Origin: SUG2458 sp963651465 | GTDB lineage: Bacteria; Bacillota_I; Bacilli_A; RFN20; CAG-826 | NCBI GenBank assembly: GCA_963651465.1 | Contig: CAVJPS010000007.1 | Coordinates: 1-33,383 of the forward strand | DNA: 33,383 nucleotides | Reading direction: 5' to 3' | Part shown: positions 31,512 through 33,383 of the stretch, piece by piece | Position numbering within the stretch: position 1 is the stretch's first letter | Layout: each line of letters starts with the position of its first letter | The notes under the pieces: generated by a model | What the model was told of the DNA's origin: nothing | Databases searched by the model: none | Seen by the model: only the letters and a program-made list of their open reading frames with translations | Position numbers and translations under genes: made by a program

Positions 31512-33176
31512 ATGTCAACATATCAAGATTTAGCTAATTTAATTTTTAGTGATGTAACAGAAACAGTTGATGATTTAGAAAAAAAATTTCCTAGACGTAA
31601 TTTAAAAGAAGGTGCTTATGTAACTCGTTTTGCTCCTTCACCAACTGGTTTTTTACATACTGGTTCTTTATTTACTTCAATGATTGCATGGAAAATGGCA
31701 AAACAAAGTGGTGGTGTTTTCTACATTAGATTAGAGGATACTGATACTAAAAGAGAAATTGAAGGTTCTGGTGAATCATTATTATCACAATTAAAAGTAT
31801 TTGGCATTGTTCCAAGTGAAGGATATTTTGGTACTTACGAAGAAGGTAATTATGGACCATATTGTCAAAGTGACCGTGCGGGCATCTATCGTACAGTTAT
31901 AAAAGATTTAATGGCAAAAGGTAGAGCTTATCCTTGCTTCTGTACAGCTGAAGAATTAAATGAATTAAGAGCTAAACAAGAAGCAAATAAAGTTATTCCT
32001 GGCTATTATGGCGAATACGCTAAATATCGTAATTTAACACCAGATGAATATATTGCAAAAATTAACGCTGGAGAGAAATTTGTTATTCGTTTTAAATCAA
32101 TGGGTGACCACAATAATAAAGTATCTGTTCATGATTTAATTCGCGGAGATTTAGAATTATCTGAAAACGATCAAGATATTGTTATTTTAAAATCAGATGG
32201 TTTACCAACATATCACTTTGCTCACGCTGTCGATGATCATTTTATGGGAACTAACTGTGTAACTCGTGGCGAAGAATGGCTATCATCATTACCAATTCAC
32301 CTTGAATTATTTGATACACTAGGTTTCAAACGCCCTGAATACGCTCATTTACCTGTTATTATGAAGCTTGATAATGGTAATAGACGTAAACTTTCTAAAC
32401 GTAAAGATAATGAAGCTGCAGTTTCTTTCTTCTTACAAGATGGATATCCTGCAAATGCTTTAATTGAGTATTTAATGACAATTGCTAATTCAAACTTTGA
32501 AGAATGGAGAAGTAATAACCCTACCTTAAATATTGATGACTTTGAAATGACGTTTAATAAGATGTCGTTAGATGGTGCTTTATTCGATTTAGCTAAACTC
32601 CAATTCATTTCTAAAGAATTATTATCAAAAATGAATAAAGATGAAATTACTGCAAATGCTTTAACATGGGCAAATGAACACTCAAGTGAATTAAAAGATT
32701 TGATCTTACGTGATAAGAATTATTTCACAAGTATTATGAATATTGAACGTGAAAAAGAAAACCCACGTAAAGACTATGCAAAATATAGTGATATATTTAA
32801 TGCTATTAAATTTTTCTATGATGATTATTATTGTGAACTATTAAACAATAATGAATTACCATTTAATCCTTTAATTGATAAACAAGTTATAAAAGATATT
32901 TTAAAAGAATTTGGTGAAACATTAGATTTAAGCCTTAATGAACAAGAATGGTTTAATTCATTAAAAACTTTAGGTGCAAAATATAAATTTGCAGAATCTG
33001 GTAAAGTATATAAACAAAACAAAGAATTATATATTGGCCAAGTTGGAGATGTTGCTGAAATGCTTAGAATTACTTTAACAACATCAAAACAATCACCTAA
33101 TTTATATTACATTTTACAAATATTAGGTAAAGATAAAGTTAATGAAAGAATTAATACAGTTATTTCAAAACTTTAA
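31512..33176 (+). CDS. gltX: Glutamate--tRNA ligase
   Basis: Class I aminoacyl-tRNA synthetase that charges tRNA-Glu. The HIGH-type signature is HTGS (49-52) after APSPTGFL, and the KMSKS-type signature is KLSKR (293-297). At 554 aa it is the longer type seen in many clostridia and relatives (about 550 aa versus about 480 in others). I start at the ATG at 31512, because AAGAGGTG lies just upstream; the in-frame GTG at 31503 is part of that site. Many Firmicutes have a non-discriminating enzyme that also charges tRNA-Gln, but this cannot be read here. It is followed 48 bases later by tRNA-Glu(CTC), its substrate. Confidence 0.95.
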   Translation: MSTYQDLANLIFSDVTETVDDLEKKFPRRNLKEGAYVTRFAPSPTGFLHTGSLFTSMIAWKMAKQSGGVFYIRLEDTDTKREIEGSGESLLSQLKVFGIVPSEGYFGTYEEGNYGPYCQSDRAGIYRTVIKDLMAKGRAYPCFCTAEELNELRAKQEANKVIPGYYGEYAKYRNLTPDEYIAKINAGEKFVIRFKSMGDHNNKVSVHDLIRGDLELSENDQDIVILKSDGLPTYHFAHAVDDHFMGTNCVTRGEEWLSSLPIHLELFDTLGFKRPEYAHLPVIMKLDNGNRRKLSKRKDNEAAVSFFLQDGYPANALIEYLMTIANSNFEEWRSNNPTLNIDDFEMTFNKMSLDGALFDLAKLQFISKELLSKMNKDEITANALTWANEHSSELKDLILRDKNYFTSIMNIEREKENPRKDYAKYSDIFNAIKFFYDDYYCELLNNNELPFNPLIDKQVIKDILKEFGETLDLSLNEQEWFNSLKTLGAKYKFAESGKVYKQNKELYIGQVGDVAEMLRITLTTSKQSPNLYYILQILGKDKVNERINTVISKL

Positions 33177-33188
33177 TTAATAATCTTG

Positions 33189-33221
33189 AAAAAATAGACC
33201 AAATAATTTATTATTGGTCTA
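33189..33221 (-). terminator. Terminator-like hairpin facing the minus strand
   Basis: TAGACCAA (33195-33202) pairs with TTGGTCTA (33214-33221). The T run that would make it an intrinsic terminator lies only on the minus strand (A run 33189-33194). It sits between gltX and tRNA-Glu. It could stop antisense transcription arriving from the right. Confidence 0.45.
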
Positions 33222-33224
33222 GTT

Positions 33225-33301
33225 GGTCCCTTGGTGGAACTGGTTAACACGTCTCCCTCTCAAGGAGAAGATTAGGAGTTCGAGTCTCCTAGGGATCACC
33301 A
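33225..33301 (+). tRNA. tRNA-Glu (anticodon CTC)
   Basis: Acceptor GGTCCCT (33225-33231) pairs with AGGGATC (33291-33297) with one G-T pair, and CCA is encoded. The anticodon stem TCTCC/GGAGA encloses CTCTCAA with anticodon CTC at 33259-33261, reading GAG. It lies directly downstream of gltX. Confidence 0.93.
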
Positions 33302-33318
33302 TAAGAAAAGCATAGGTT

Positions 33319-33360
33319 TGATACAAATTGCACTTGTCAAGCAAAAGTAGACATGTATCA
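33319..33360. repeat. Inverted repeat at the window edge
   Basis: TGATACA (33319-33325) and TGTATCA (33354-33360) are perfect inverted arms 28 bases apart, starting 17 bases after tRNA-Glu. No gene is visible in the last 82 bases. It could be a hairpin or the edge of a mobile element; the window ends too soon to tell. Confidence 0.4.
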
Positions 33361-33383
33361 GACTTGATTTAACACCAATTCAG

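Noticed and set aside
31345..31533. Small plus-strand frame before gltX
   Set aside because: It spans tRNA-Gly flanking sequence and the gltX promoter, with no start signal and no similarity that I recognise.

Overview
The window is AT-rich DNA from a low-GC Gram-positive-type bacterium. Most genes start from strong AGGAGG-type ribosome binding sites, lipoproteins carry classical lipoboxes, intrinsic hairpin terminators are abundant, and the protein families (CdaA, PepF, CvpA, NfeD plus a band-7 protein, FeoAB) are typical of Bacilli-like Firmicutes. Trp is encoded by TGG and the reading frames are closed with the standard code. I infer an anaerobic, probably gut-associated uncultured Bacilli or Erysipelotrichia/Mollicutes-related lineage; a species cannot be named from this sequence alone. 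All 31 intact protein genes stop with TAA (27) or TAG (4), never TGA.

Layout. 1-3.1 kb: mscL, a cytidine-deaminase-like enzyme and a large lipoprotein with three 77-residue Cys-containing repeats, interrupted by a 108-base run of N. 3.3-5.7 kb: tRNA-Arg(CCG), tRNA-Leu(CAA) and a beta-helix carbohydrate-binding lipoprotein. 5.7-7.1 kb: gdhA. 7.1-10.7 kb: an iron-uptake locus, with a DtxR/MntR-type repressor divergent from feoA-feoA-feoB and a small Cys-containing membrane protein. The feo promoter is followed by two perfect inverted repeats that look like repressor operators. 10.8-12.4 kb: an overlapping plsC-lipid kinase pair. 12.4-20.5 kb: a cation/proton antiporter, a YhhN-family membrane protein, pepF, an NfeD/band-7 pair, a small NTF2-like protein and a 5'-nucleotidase-type lipoprotein. 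20.6-20.8 kb: tRNA-Thr(CGT) and tRNA-Val(GAC).

20.8-23.1 kb looks like an accessory island behind the tRNA-Val gene: an HxlR-type regulator divergent from a small nitroreductase, then a HAD phosphatase gene broken by two frameshifts, then about 0.4 kb of gene-free sequence. 23.1-30.1 kb returns to a co-directional run: sirtuin, CvpA-like protein, a GNAT-like domain fused to membrane helices, the c-di-AMP synthase cdaA directly followed by a Nudix protein with a degraded Nudix box, deoD, a NERD-like membrane protein and an unrecognised membrane protein. 30.1-33.3 kb: a minus-strand APH-fold protein lacking both catalytic Asp residues, tRNA-Gly(GCC), gltX and tRNA-Glu(CTC). The last 82 bases are unexplained and may be the edge of another element.

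No CRISPR array, phage module, complete insertion sequence or recognisable new multi-gene defence system is visible. The best leads are the feo operator pair, the repeat lipoprotein, the probable pseudo-enzymes (APH-like, Nudix, NERD-like, GNAT-membrane fusion) and the absence of TGA stops.
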